From JBFGCA01 sp041567315 (GTDB taxonomy: Bacteria; Acidobacteriota; Thermoanaerobaculia; Multivoradales; JAHEKO01): a DNA stretch of 41,872 bases. A model generated the notes under the pieces. That model did no database searches, was not told the DNA's origin, and saw nothing but the letters and a program-made list of their open reading frames with translations. Positions within the stretch are counted from its first letter, which is position 1; each line of letters starts with the position of its first letter. Location of the stretch: contig JBFGCA010000034.1 in the NCBI GenBank assembly GCA_041567315.1, positions 1 to 41,872 on the forward strand. The letters are read 5' to 3'. Below are positions 1-7,306 of the stretch, piece by piece. The translations under genes and the position numbers were made by a program.

Positions 1-1
1 C

Positions 2-154
2 CACGCCGGGTGGGCCGGCCAGGCGGCGCCCGAAGAGACCCGGGAGCTGACGCCCGAGGAGGCGGAACGGTATCTGCAAGCGCTCGAGGAGGGACGGCCA
101 CAGGGCGGCCGCCGGCTGCCGGGCCGGCCGGGCCGGCCGGCCACGGCCGGGTGA
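2..154 (+). CDS. C-terminal fragment of a Bat-operon TPR/VWA-type protein (5' end outside window)
   Basis: An open frame enters from the left edge and ends at TGA 152-154, giving about 50 residues. The fragment contains LTPEEAERYLQALEEG, which resembles the short C-terminal tail (an acidic 'EEAE..L.AL' helix) of TPR or von Willebrand-A proteins in aerotolerance (bat) operons. After it comes a low-complexity Gly/Arg/Pro tail. The stop overlaps the ATG of the next gene (TGATG at 152-156), so the two are probably translationally coupled. What is seen is the frame, tail motif and overlap. The batB/batC-like identity is inferred from batD and batE downstream. Confidence 0.6.
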   Translation, partial: HAGWAGQAAPEETRELTPEEAERYLQALEEGRPQGGRRLPGRPGRPATAG

Positions 155-1929
155 TGGCGCAGAACCTGCCGACCACTCGATCCACCGCCGGCGCCCGTGC
201 CCCGGCCTGGGCGGTCGCCGGGGTCGCGCTCCTGGCACTGGCGGCGCCGGCGGCCGGCCAGCGGATCCGTGCGGCCGTCGACCACACGGAGCTCACGGTC
301 GAAGACCAGCTGATCCTCACCGTCGTCATCGAGGGCGCGCAGAACGCGCGGCCGACGCTGCCGCCGCTGCCGGACTTCGACGTGCGGGCGGCGGGGCAGT
401 CCACCCAGATGAGCTTCGTCAACGGCCGCTCGACCGTGTCGGTGAGCCACACCTACCTGCTGACCCCGCGCCGCCCCGGCGTCTTCACCATCGGCCCGGC
501 GGCGGTCGAGCTCGACGGCCGGGTCCACAGCTCGCAACCGATCGAGATTCGGGTGCTGGAGGCCTCGGCCACTCCCCGGCGGGCGCGCGACCTGTTCCTG
601 ACCGCCCGGGTCTCGACCACCACCCCCTACGTCGGTCAGCAGGTGATCTACACCTGGCGCTTCTACCGCCGCGTGCGGATCGCCGACGCCCGGCTCGATC
701 CGCTGGAGTTCGAGGGCCTCCTGGTCGAGGACCTCGGCGAGGTCCGCGAGCACCAGGCCACCGTCGACGGCGTCGACTACCTGGTCAGCGAGATCCGCAA
801 GGCGCTCTTTCCGCAGGAGGTCGGCCGGCTGACGCTGCCGGCCAGCCGGCTCACCTGCGAGGTGGCGGTGCAGGGCTCCCGCCGGCGGGGCAGCATCTTC
901 GACGACTTCTTCACCACCAGCACCCAGACCAAGGTGCTGCGCACCGAGGAGATCGCGCTCGAGGTGCGGCCGCTGCCGCCGGCCCCGCCCGGCTTCTCGG
1001 GGCTGGTCGGGGAGTTCGGAGTCGAGGCTCGGCTGAGTGCCGGCGAGGTGGCGGTCGGCGAGTCGGCGACCCTGAGGCTCAAGATCTCCGGCACCGGCAA
1101 CGTCCAGATGATCGCCGAGCCACGGCTGCCGGAGCTGCCCGGCCTCAAGGTCTACGACGATCGGCCCGAGGCCGCGGTCGACCGCTCGGGCGGCGCGCTG
1201 GCCGGCTACCGCTCCTACAGCAAGGCGCTGGTGCCGCTGGAGCCCGCCGAGCTGACGCTGCCGGCCGTCGGGGTGGTGTATTTCGATCCGCGGCGCGAGG
1301 AGTACCGGACCGCCCGCAGCGCGCCGCTCACCCTACGGGTGCTGCCCGGCAACGGCGACGAGGAGCTGCGCCTCACCGAAAGCCTGGCGCCGGGTGCCGG
1401 CAAGGTCGAGGTGCGGATCCTGGCCGACGACATCCTGCCCCTCTACCGCGGGGTGGACGCGGTGGCGCGCCCGGCCCGGCCCGGCCGCCGCCCGGTGCTG
1501 CTGGCGGCCGGCGTGGCGGCGCCGCCGCTGCTCTTTCTGGCCACCCTGCTGGCCGAGCGCCGCCGGCGGCGCTGGGACGAGGACGCCGGGCTGCGGCGGC
1601 GCCGGGGAGCGGCGCGGCGGGTACTCGGCGAGCTGCGGCGGCTGGGCGCCGGGGCGGCCGGCGTTCGGCCCCGGGCCGACGAGATCTCGCGCCGTCTGCG
1701 CGAGTACGTGGGCGACAAGCTGGACTGCGAAGGCTGTGCGCTGACCCCGTCCGAGGCCGAGCGGGCGCTGCGCGGGGCGGGGGTCGACGAGCGGCCGGCG
1801 GCCCAGCTGCGGGCCCTGCTGGAGCGGCTGGAGGCCGCCCAGTACGGGGCCGGCGAGAGCGGGTCGGAGGCCGCGGTAACCGAGGCCGAGGGCCTGGTGC
1901 GCCGCCTGGAGCGCCACCTCGGTGGTTAG
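154..1929 (+). CDS. batD: BatD family protein (aerotolerance/oxygen tolerance operon)
   Basis: This 591-residue protein has an N-terminal signal/TM segment (about residues 16-37, ending AAPAAGQ), then repeated beta-sandwich modules with the BatD pattern (VDHTELTVEDQLILTVVIEG; LTARVSTTTPYVGQQVIYTW; RLSAGEVAVGESATLRLKIS). A single TM helix follows near residues 444-466, then an Arg-rich cytoplasmic tail with a helical domain. BatD is a membrane-anchored periplasmic component of Bat complexes with MoxR ATPases and VWA proteins; its exact biochemical role is unsettled. ATG 154 is chosen because it overlaps the upstream stop and leads directly into the signal segment; the frame stays open upstream but is low-complexity there. 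The downstream batE-like gene overlaps by 8 nt. Confidence 0.88.
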   Translation: MAQNLPTTRSTAGARAPAWAVAGVALLALAAPAAGQRIRAAVDHTELTVEDQLILTVVIEGAQNARPTLPPLPDFDVRAAGQSTQMSFVNGRSTVSVSHTYLLTPRRPGVFTIGPAAVELDGRVHSSQPIEIRVLEASATPRRARDLFLTARVSTTTPYVGQQVIYTWRFYRRVRIADARLDPLEFEGLLVEDLGEVREHQATVDGVDYLVSEIRKALFPQEVGRLTLPASRLTCEVAVQGSRRRGSIFDDFFTTSTQTKVLRTEEIALEVRPLPPAPPGFSGLVGEFGVEARLSAGEVAVGESATLRLKISGTGNVQMIAEPRLPELPGLKVYDDRPEAAVDRSGGALAGYRSYSKALVPLEPAELTLPAVGVVYFDPRREEYRTARSAPLTLRVLPGNGDEELRLTESLAPGAGKVEVRILADDILPLYRGVDAVARPARPGRRPVLLAAGVAAPPLLFLATLLAERRRRRWDEDAGLRRRRGAARRVLGELRRLGAGAAGVRPRADEISRRLREYVGDKLDCEGCALTPSEAERALRGAGVDERPAAQLRALLERLEAAQYGAGESGSEAAVTEAEGLVRRLERHLGG

Positions 1930-2749
1930 TTGCTTCCTGCTGCTGCTCCTGATCCAGGGCGGGACGGCGGCGGCTCCGACAGAGCGGGCGCCCGGTGAAA
2001 CGGCGGCGGAGCCGGCGCTCGGCGAGGCGAGCGCGGCGCCCGCCGCGCCGCAAGGGGCCTTCGACCCGGCCGGCCTCTTCGTGCGGGCGGCGGCCGCCTA
2101 CGACGAGGGCGACTACGCGGCCGCCGCCGAGCTCTACCGCCGGCTGCTCGACGGGGGACTGGTCGACGGGCGGCTCGACTACAACCTGGGCAACGCCTAT
2201 CTGCGCAGCGGCCAGCTGGGGCGCGCGATCGCCGCCTACCGCGCTGGCCGCCGTCTGCGGCCACGTGACCAGGATCTGGCCGCCAACCTCGCTTTCGCGC
2301 GCCGCAGCACCAGGGACGCCATCGCGCCGCCCGAGCCCTCGGCGGTGGCCACCACACTCTTCTTCTGGCACTACGCGCTGAGCGCACGCGAGACCGAGTG
2401 GCTGCTGCTGGCGGTCAACCTGCTGTTCTGGGGCGCCTGTGCGGCGAGCCTCTCGCGGCGGCGCTCGGCGGCGTGGCGCTGGCTGGCCGGGCTGCTGCTG
2501 GTGCCGCTGTTGGGGCTCGCCGCCTCGCTGGCGGTCCACCGCTGGGCCCCGACGCGGGTGGCGGTGGTGGTGCCCCAGGAGATCGAGGCCCGGACGGCGC
2601 CCGACCCCGAGGCCCTGGTGCGCTTCAAGCTCCACGCCGGCACCGAGGTGCGGGTGCGCGACCAGCGCCGCGGCTGGCTCCGCATCGCCCTGCCCGACGG
2701 CCAGCAGGCCTGGATCGAGGAGGAGTGGGCGGTGGTGGTGAGCGGCTGA
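1922..2749 (+). CDS. batE: BatE-like TPR protein with membrane hairpin and SH3-like domain
   Basis: This 275-residue protein starts with a hydrophobic signal (residues 1-17). TPR repeats follow at about residues 50-125 (AAAYDEGDYAAAAELYRRLL; DYNLGNAYLRSGQLGRAIAAY). Two TM helices lie at about 159-177 and 185-207, then a bacterial SH3-like domain at about 212-273 (ARTAPDPEALVRFKLHAGTE; GWLRIALPDGQQAWIEEE). This is the standard BatE order. GTG 1922 overlaps batD by 8 nt, implying coupled translation. The TPR and SH3 parts are expected to mediate protein contacts in the Bat assembly at the membrane. Confidence 0.85.
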   Translation: MVSCFLLLLLIQGGTAAAPTERAPGETAAEPALGEASAAPAAPQGAFDPAGLFVRAAAAYDEGDYAAAAELYRRLLDGGLVDGRLDYNLGNAYLRSGQLGRAIAAYRAGRRLRPRDQDLAANLAFARRSTRDAIAPPEPSAVATTLFFWHYALSARETEWLLLAVNLLFWGACAASLSRRRSAAWRWLAGLLLVPLLGLAASLAVHRWAPTRVAVVVPQEIEARTAPDPEALVRFKLHAGTEVRVRDQRRGWLRIALPDGQQAWIEEEWAVVVSG

Positions 2750-2790
2750 CCCGGGGCGCCGTAATAGAATTCCGACGCCACGGCGGCGTC

Positions 2791-3636
2791 ATGCTCAAGA
2801 AGCTCTTCCAGCGGCCCGAGGAGCAGCCGGAGGGCGAGACCGCTCGCATCGAGCGGCTGCTCGCCGAAGGTGACCTGGCCGGTGCCGAGGCCGAGCTGCG
2901 GTCACGGCTGGAGCGCTATCCCGTCAACCTCGGCGCCCGGTTGCGGCTGGCCGAGCTGTACGAGATGCGCGACGGTCCCGAGGCGGCGGTGGACGAGTAC
3001 ATGCGGGTGGTCGACGGCTATCTGGCCAAGGACCTCTTCGACAAGGCTCTCGGCCTGCTCCGGCGGTTGGAGGAGAAGGCGCCGGCAGCCGAGGTGGTCG
3101 AGCGCCGGCGGAGCGTCGAGCAGGAGCAGCGCACTCGCGGCCTGCGCGAGCGGCTGGTCCAGGCCCTCGAGCAGCGCCCCGAAGGCGCGGTGCGCGAGGA
3201 GAGCCTGGACGCGGCCCTGCTGCGCGAGACCTGGGGCCGCTGGTGCGGATCGCCGCTGGTCGAGGCGCTGGGCGAAGACCAGCTCGCCCGGCTGCTGGCG
3301 GCGGCGGACGTCCAGCGCTGGACGCCCGGCAGCACCCTGGTGCGGGCCGGTCAGACCCTGCCGCGCTGCTGGTGGCTGCTGGCGGGCATGGTCGAGGTGC
3401 TGGGACCTCCCGACGGCACCGACGAGGTTCGGCATCGCTTCGGGCCCGGCGACCTGTTCGGTGACCGGGCGCTGTTCGAGGGCCGCGCGTGGCGGTCGAC
3501 GCTGCGCGCCGGCGAGCCCAGCATCGGGCTGCGGTTCAACAAGCCGGCGGTCGAGCGGGCGCTGCTCGGCAACCCGGACCCGCGCGGACTGATCGACCCC
3601 CTGCGCCGCTACGGCGGGGACGACCGGATCGGGTGA
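2791..3636 (+). CDS. TPR plus cyclic-nucleotide-binding-domain protein
   Basis: This 281-residue soluble protein has TPR-like helices at about residues 15-100 (ARIERLLAEGDLAGAEAELR; VNLGARLRLAELYEMRDGPE). A charged linker follows, then a cyclic-nucleotide-binding (cNMP/Crp-like) fold at about 165-262 (WTPGSTLVRAGQTLPRCWWL; HRFGPGDLFGDRALFEGRAW). There is no helix-turn-helix, so it is not a Crp-type regulator. The phosphate-binding cassette is atypical: the usual GE(x)xGExA..RSA pattern is only partly kept (FGDRALFEG...RSTLRA), so ligand binding is uncertain. A TAGAAT hexamer at 2765-2770 could be its -10. It sits between the Bat genes and a metal ATPase, and its function is unknown. Confidence 0.75.
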   Translation: MLKKLFQRPEEQPEGETARIERLLAEGDLAGAEAELRSRLERYPVNLGARLRLAELYEMRDGPEAAVDEYMRVVDGYLAKDLFDKALGLLRRLEEKAPAAEVVERRRSVEQEQRTRGLRERLVQALEQRPEGAVREESLDAALLRETWGRWCGSPLVEALGEDQLARLLAAADVQRWTPGSTLVRAGQTLPRCWWLLAGMVEVLGPPDGTDEVRHRFGPGDLFGDRALFEGRAWRSTLRAGEPSIGLRFNKPAVERALLGNPDPRGLIDPLRRYGGDDRIG

Positions 3637-3659
3637 TCGGTCCCCGTTCCCGGCTGGAT

Positions 3660-5834
3660 ATGATCCCGCCGGAGATGCCCGTGGACCGCCATCCGGCCTT
3701 TCACGTCGAGGGTCTGGACTGCGCCGAAGAGGTTTCCGTCCTCAAGCGGGCGGTGGGTCCGCTGGTGGGCGGCGAGGAGGGGCTGGCGTTCGACGTGCTG
3801 CGCGGCAAGATGACGGTGCTGTTGCCGGCCGGCCGGGTGCCGGCCGAGGAGATCCGGCGGGCGGTCGCGGCCACCGGGATGCGGGCCCGACCCTGGCGCC
3901 CCGAGGCACCCGCCGCCGCCGGCGGGCTCTGGTCGCGGCACGGACGGACCGTGGCCTGCGCCGCCAGCGGTCTGCTGCTGGCTGCCGGCCTGGTCCTCGA
4001 GGTGGCGGCGGCCGGCGGCCTGCGGCCGGCCCTCGAGGGGTCGGCGCCGCCGCTGGCGGCGGTGCTCTGCTTCCTGGGGGCGATCGTCGCCGGCGCCTGG
4101 TTCGTCCTCCCCAAGGCCTTCTACGCCGCCCGCGCTCTGCGCCCCGACATCCACCTGCTGATGACGGTGGCGGTGGCCGGGGCGATCGGGCTGGGAGAGT
4201 GGGTGGAGGCGGCGAGCGTCGCCTTCCTGTTCGCCCTGGCGCTGCTCCTCGAGCGCTGGAGCGTGGGGCGGGCGCGGCGGGCGATCGAGGCGCTGCTCGA
4301 CCTGGCGCCACCGGTCGCCCGCTACTCGCCGCCGGGAAGCGACGAGGTCCGTGAGGGTCCGGTGACCGAGGTGCCGGTCGGCGCCACGGTGAGGGTGCGG
4401 CCGGGCGAGCGGATCCCGCTCGACGGGGTGGTGGTGAGCGGCGCTACGGCGGTGGACCAGGCGCCGATCACCGGCGAATCGATGCCGGTCGCCAAGGCGG
4501 GCGGCGACGAGGTCTACGCCGGTAGCCTCAACGGCGACGGCGCGTTCGATTTCCGGGTGACCCGGGCCGCCGCCGACAGCACCCTGGCGCGGATCATCCG
4601 GCTGGTCGAGGAGGCCCAGTCCCACCGGGCGCCGGCCGAGCAGTGGGTGGAGCGCTTTGCGCGGGTCTATACGCCGCTGATGATGGGCCTCGCCCTGCTG
4701 GTGGTGGTCGTACCACCGCTGCTGACCGGCGGCGTCTGGGGGCCGTGGCTCTACCGCGGCCTGGTGCTGCTGGTCATCGCCTGCCCGTGTGCCCTGGTGC
4801 TGTCGACGCCGGTCACCGTGGTGGCCGGGCTGGCCTCCGCCGCCCGCGCCGGGGTGCTGATCAAGGGCGGGGTGTTCCTGGAGGCGCCGGCCCACTTCCG
4901 GACCATGGCCTTCGACAAGACCGGCACCCTGACCCACGGCCGCGCCCGGGTACAGCGCATCGTCGCCCTCAACGGCCACAGCGACGAGGAGCTGCTGGTG
5001 CGGGCCGCGGCGCTCGAGGCCGAGAGCACCCACCCGATGGCGCGCGCCATCCTGGCGGCGGCGGCGGCGCGCGGCGTCAGCTTTGCCGGGGCGGCGGCGG
5101 TCACCGCGGTTCCCGGCAAGGGGGCCGAGGGGATCATCGACGGACGCCGGTTCTGGATCGGCAGCCACCGCTTCATGGAGGAGAAGGGCGCCGAGACCCC
5201 CGAGTACCACGAGCAGGCCCAGGCCCTCGAAGACGAGGGACACACGCTGGTGGCGGTGGGCAACGACCGCCACGTCTGCGGGCTGATCAGCTTCGCCGAC
5301 GAGGTGCGCCGGACGGCGCCGGCGATGGCCGCCGAGCTGCGCCGCGCCGGGGTGCGCAGGCTGGTGCTGCTGACCGGCGACAACGAGCGCACCGCCCGGG
5401 CGGTGACGCGGGCGGTAGGGCTCGACGAGTGCCGGGCCGAGCTGCTGCCCGAGGACAAGGTGGCCTCGATCCGCGCGCTGGCCGCCGAGGGCAGCGTGGC
5501 GATGGTGGGCGACGGGGTCAACGATGCGCCGGCGCTGGCCGCCGCCACCGCCGGCATCGCCATGGCGGCGGTGGGCACCGACGCCGCCATCGAGACCGCC
5601 GACATCGCGCTGATGTCCGACGACCTCGAACGGCTGCCGTGGCTCATCCGCCACTCGCGCCGGGCGCTCAGGGTGATCCGGCAGAACATCGTCTTCAGCC
5701 TGGCGGTCAAGGCCGTCTTCGCGGTGCTGGCGGGTTTCGGGATCGCCACCCTGTGGATGGCGATCGCCGCCGACATGGGGGCCTCGCTGGCGGTCATCGC
5801 CAACGCCCTGCGGCTGCTGCGGGCGGCCGCCTGA
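3660..5834 (+). CDS. Heavy-metal P1B-type ATPase, probably Zn2+/Cd2+ exporter
   Basis: This 724-residue P-type ATPase has an HMA-like N-terminal domain with GLDCAEE (one Cys plus acidic residues instead of CxxC). TM helices precede the actuator TGES (ITGESMPV). The metal-transport CPC motif lies near residue 375 (IACPCALVLSTPV), the phosphorylated Asp near 419 (DKTGTLT), followed by an HP motif (STHPMARAI) and MVGDGVNDAPAL. The last TM segment contains ADMGASLAVIANALRLLR, matching the conserved Asp of ZntA-type (P1B-2) pumps. Together with CPCALVLSTP this favours zinc/cadmium/lead over copper. The start is uncertain: ATG 3660 lies inside a TATGAT hexamer (3659-3664), so ATG 3675 may be the true start. 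Confidence 0.92.
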   Translation: MIPPEMPVDRHPAFHVEGLDCAEEVSVLKRAVGPLVGGEEGLAFDVLRGKMTVLLPAGRVPAEEIRRAVAATGMRARPWRPEAPAAAGGLWSRHGRTVACAASGLLLAAGLVLEVAAAGGLRPALEGSAPPLAAVLCFLGAIVAGAWFVLPKAFYAARALRPDIHLLMTVAVAGAIGLGEWVEAASVAFLFALALLLERWSVGRARRAIEALLDLAPPVARYSPPGSDEVREGPVTEVPVGATVRVRPGERIPLDGVVVSGATAVDQAPITGESMPVAKAGGDEVYAGSLNGDGAFDFRVTRAAADSTLARIIRLVEEAQSHRAPAEQWVERFARVYTPLMMGLALLVVVVPPLLTGGVWGPWLYRGLVLLVIACPCALVLSTPVTVVAGLASAARAGVLIKGGVFLEAPAHFRTMAFDKTGTLTHGRARVQRIVALNGHSDEELLVRAAALEAESTHPMARAILAAAAARGVSFAGAAAVTAVPGKGAEGIIDGRRFWIGSHRFMEEKGAETPEYHEQAQALEDEGHTLVAVGNDRHVCGLISFADEVRRTAPAMAAELRRAGVRRLVLLTGDNERTARAVTRAVGLDECRAELLPEDKVASIRALAAEGSVAMVGDGVNDAPALAAATAGIAMAAVGTDAAIETADIALMSDDLERLPWLIRHSRRALRVIRQNIVFSLAVKAVFAVLAGFGIATLWMAIAADMGASLAVIANALRLLRAAA

Positions 5835-5842
5835 GCCCCGTC

Positions 5843-7306
5843 GTGCGCTTCGGCCTGCCGAGACTGGCGGCACTCCTGCTGGCGCTCACCGCCGCCGGCT
5901 GCGACCGGTGGCCGGGCGCCGGCCGGCACCCGGCCAACCTGCTGCTGATCACCGTCGACACCCTGCGCGCCGACCACCTCTCGACCTACGGCTATCCGCT
6001 GCCCACCTCGCCGACGGTCGACCGGCTGGCCCGCGAGGGGGTGCGCTTCGACCGCGCGGTCGCCCAGTGGCCCAAGACCGCGCCCTCCTTCGCCTCGCTG
6101 TTCACCGCCACCTACCCGCGCGACAACGGCATCGTGCGGCGGGTCGGCATGCCGCTGCCGCGCGCCTTCCGGATGCTCGCCGAGGAGCTCCGCGGGCTGG
6201 GGTACACCACCCACGCGGTGGTCGCCAACGGCGCGGTGGCCAGCGACTTCCACTTCGACCAGGGCTTCGACACCTACGTCGAGAGCTGGAAGCTCGAGGA
6301 CCGGCAGGGGCGCGATCCCAACGGCGCCGAGGCGGTCAACGACCTGGCCCGGGCGGTGATCGCCGGGATCGACCGCGGCCGGCCGTATTTTTTGTGGGTG
6401 CACTACCTGGACCCCCACTTCCCGTACGCGCCGCCGCCGCCGTGGAGCGGCAGGTTCCAGGGCGAGGACCACTACCGGTCGCTGGGCAAGCTGCTGGTCG
6501 ATCCGGACAAGCCGGCCAAGCAGCTCGGCGGCATCGGCCGCGACCAGGTGCTCGGCAACTCGGACGAGCTGGCCTTCTACGTTGCCCGCTACGACGCCGA
6601 GATCGCCTACGCCGACGCCCAGCTCGCCGAGCTGCTCGCCCACCTCGACGGCGAGGGTCTGATGAGGCGCACCCTCACCGTCTTCACCTCCGACCACGGC
6701 GAGTCGCTGGGCGAGCACGCCTACTACTTCGACCACGGCCGCTTCAGCTTCCAGACCTGTCTGCGGGTGCCGCTGATCTTCCACTACCCGGGGGTGCTGC
6801 CGGCCGGGGTGGTGGACGCCGATCCGGTCGAGCTGATCCACCTGGCCCCGACGATGCTGGAGGCGGCCGGGGCGCCGCTCGACGGCGGCCGGTGGATGCA
6901 GGGGCGCTCGCTGATGCCGCGGATGCGCGGCGAGGAGGCCCCCTCCGAGCGCCCGCCCTACGCCTTCTCCGAGGCCGGCTACGCCACCCTCGACCGCTGG
7001 CAGAAGGTGGTCCAGGATCGCCGCTACAAGCTGATCTACGCGCCCTACCACCCCGACCGGCGCTGGATCAGTGGCCGCCGCGACGCCTGGTTCGCGCTCT
7101 TCGATCTCGAGCAGGACCCCGCCGAAAGCGTCAACCTGATCGACGAGCAGCCGGCCGAGGTGGCGCGGCTCAACGACGTGCTGGTGGCGTGGCTGACCCG
7201 CGAGGAGTTCGACGCCCTGGTCGAGGCCGGCGAGCCCGAGGAAGCCGAAGGCGAGATGTCCGAGGAGACCCGCCGGCAGCTCAAGGCGCTGGGCTATCTG
7301 CAGTAG
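5843..7306 (+). CDS. Sulfatase-like (alkaline phosphatase superfamily) lipoprotein with Thr nucleophile
   Basis: This 487-residue predicted lipoprotein begins with a signal peptide ending LTAAGC (lipobox). The catalytic fold starts at about residue 30 with LLLITVDTLRADHLSTYGY (metal-binding Asp pair). Other metal-site motifs are HYLDPHFPYAPP and TSDHGESLGEHAYYFDHG. Where classical sulfatases have C/S-x-P-S-R, this protein reads TAPSFASLFT, with Thr79 at the nucleophile position. It therefore cannot be a formylglycine sulfatase and is more likely a phospho-hydrolase or phospho-transferase acting on a periplasmic or surface substrate. GTG 5843 lies 8 nt after the ATPase stop and gives the complete signal peptide. 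The 3' end overlaps the convergent neighbour by 26 nt. Confidence 0.83.
   Translation: MRFGLPRLAALLLALTAAGCDRWPGAGRHPANLLLITVDTLRADHLSTYGYPLPTSPTVDRLAREGVRFDRAVAQWPKTAPSFASLFTATYPRDNGIVRRVGMPLPRAFRMLAEELRGLGYTTHAVVANGAVASDFHFDQGFDTYVESWKLEDRQGRDPNGAEAVNDLARAVIAGIDRGRPYFLWVHYLDPHFPYAPPPPWSGRFQGEDHYRSLGKLLVDPDKPAKQLGGIGRDQVLGNSDELAFYVARYDAEIAYADAQLAELLAHLDGEGLMRRTLTVFTSDHGESLGEHAYYFDHGRFSFQTCLRVPLIFHYPGVLPAGVVDADPVELIHLAPTMLEAAGAPLDGGRWMQGRSLMPRMRGEEAPSERPPYAFSEAGYATLDRWQKVVQDRRYKLIYAPYHPDRRWISGRRDAWFALFDLEQDPAESVNLIDEQPAEVARLNDVLVAWLTREEFDALVEAGEPEEAEGEMSEETRRQLKALGYLQ

Noticed and set aside
3609..5873. A 754-codon minus-strand open frame opposite the P-type ATPase
   Set aside because: It is a GC-rich shadow: His/Arg/Gln/Gly-rich with no domain, while the plus strand carries every P-type ATPase motif.
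5843..7306. Annotation as a formylglycine arylsulfatase
   Set aside because: The Cys/Ser that would be converted to formylglycine is Thr, and the following Arg is absent.
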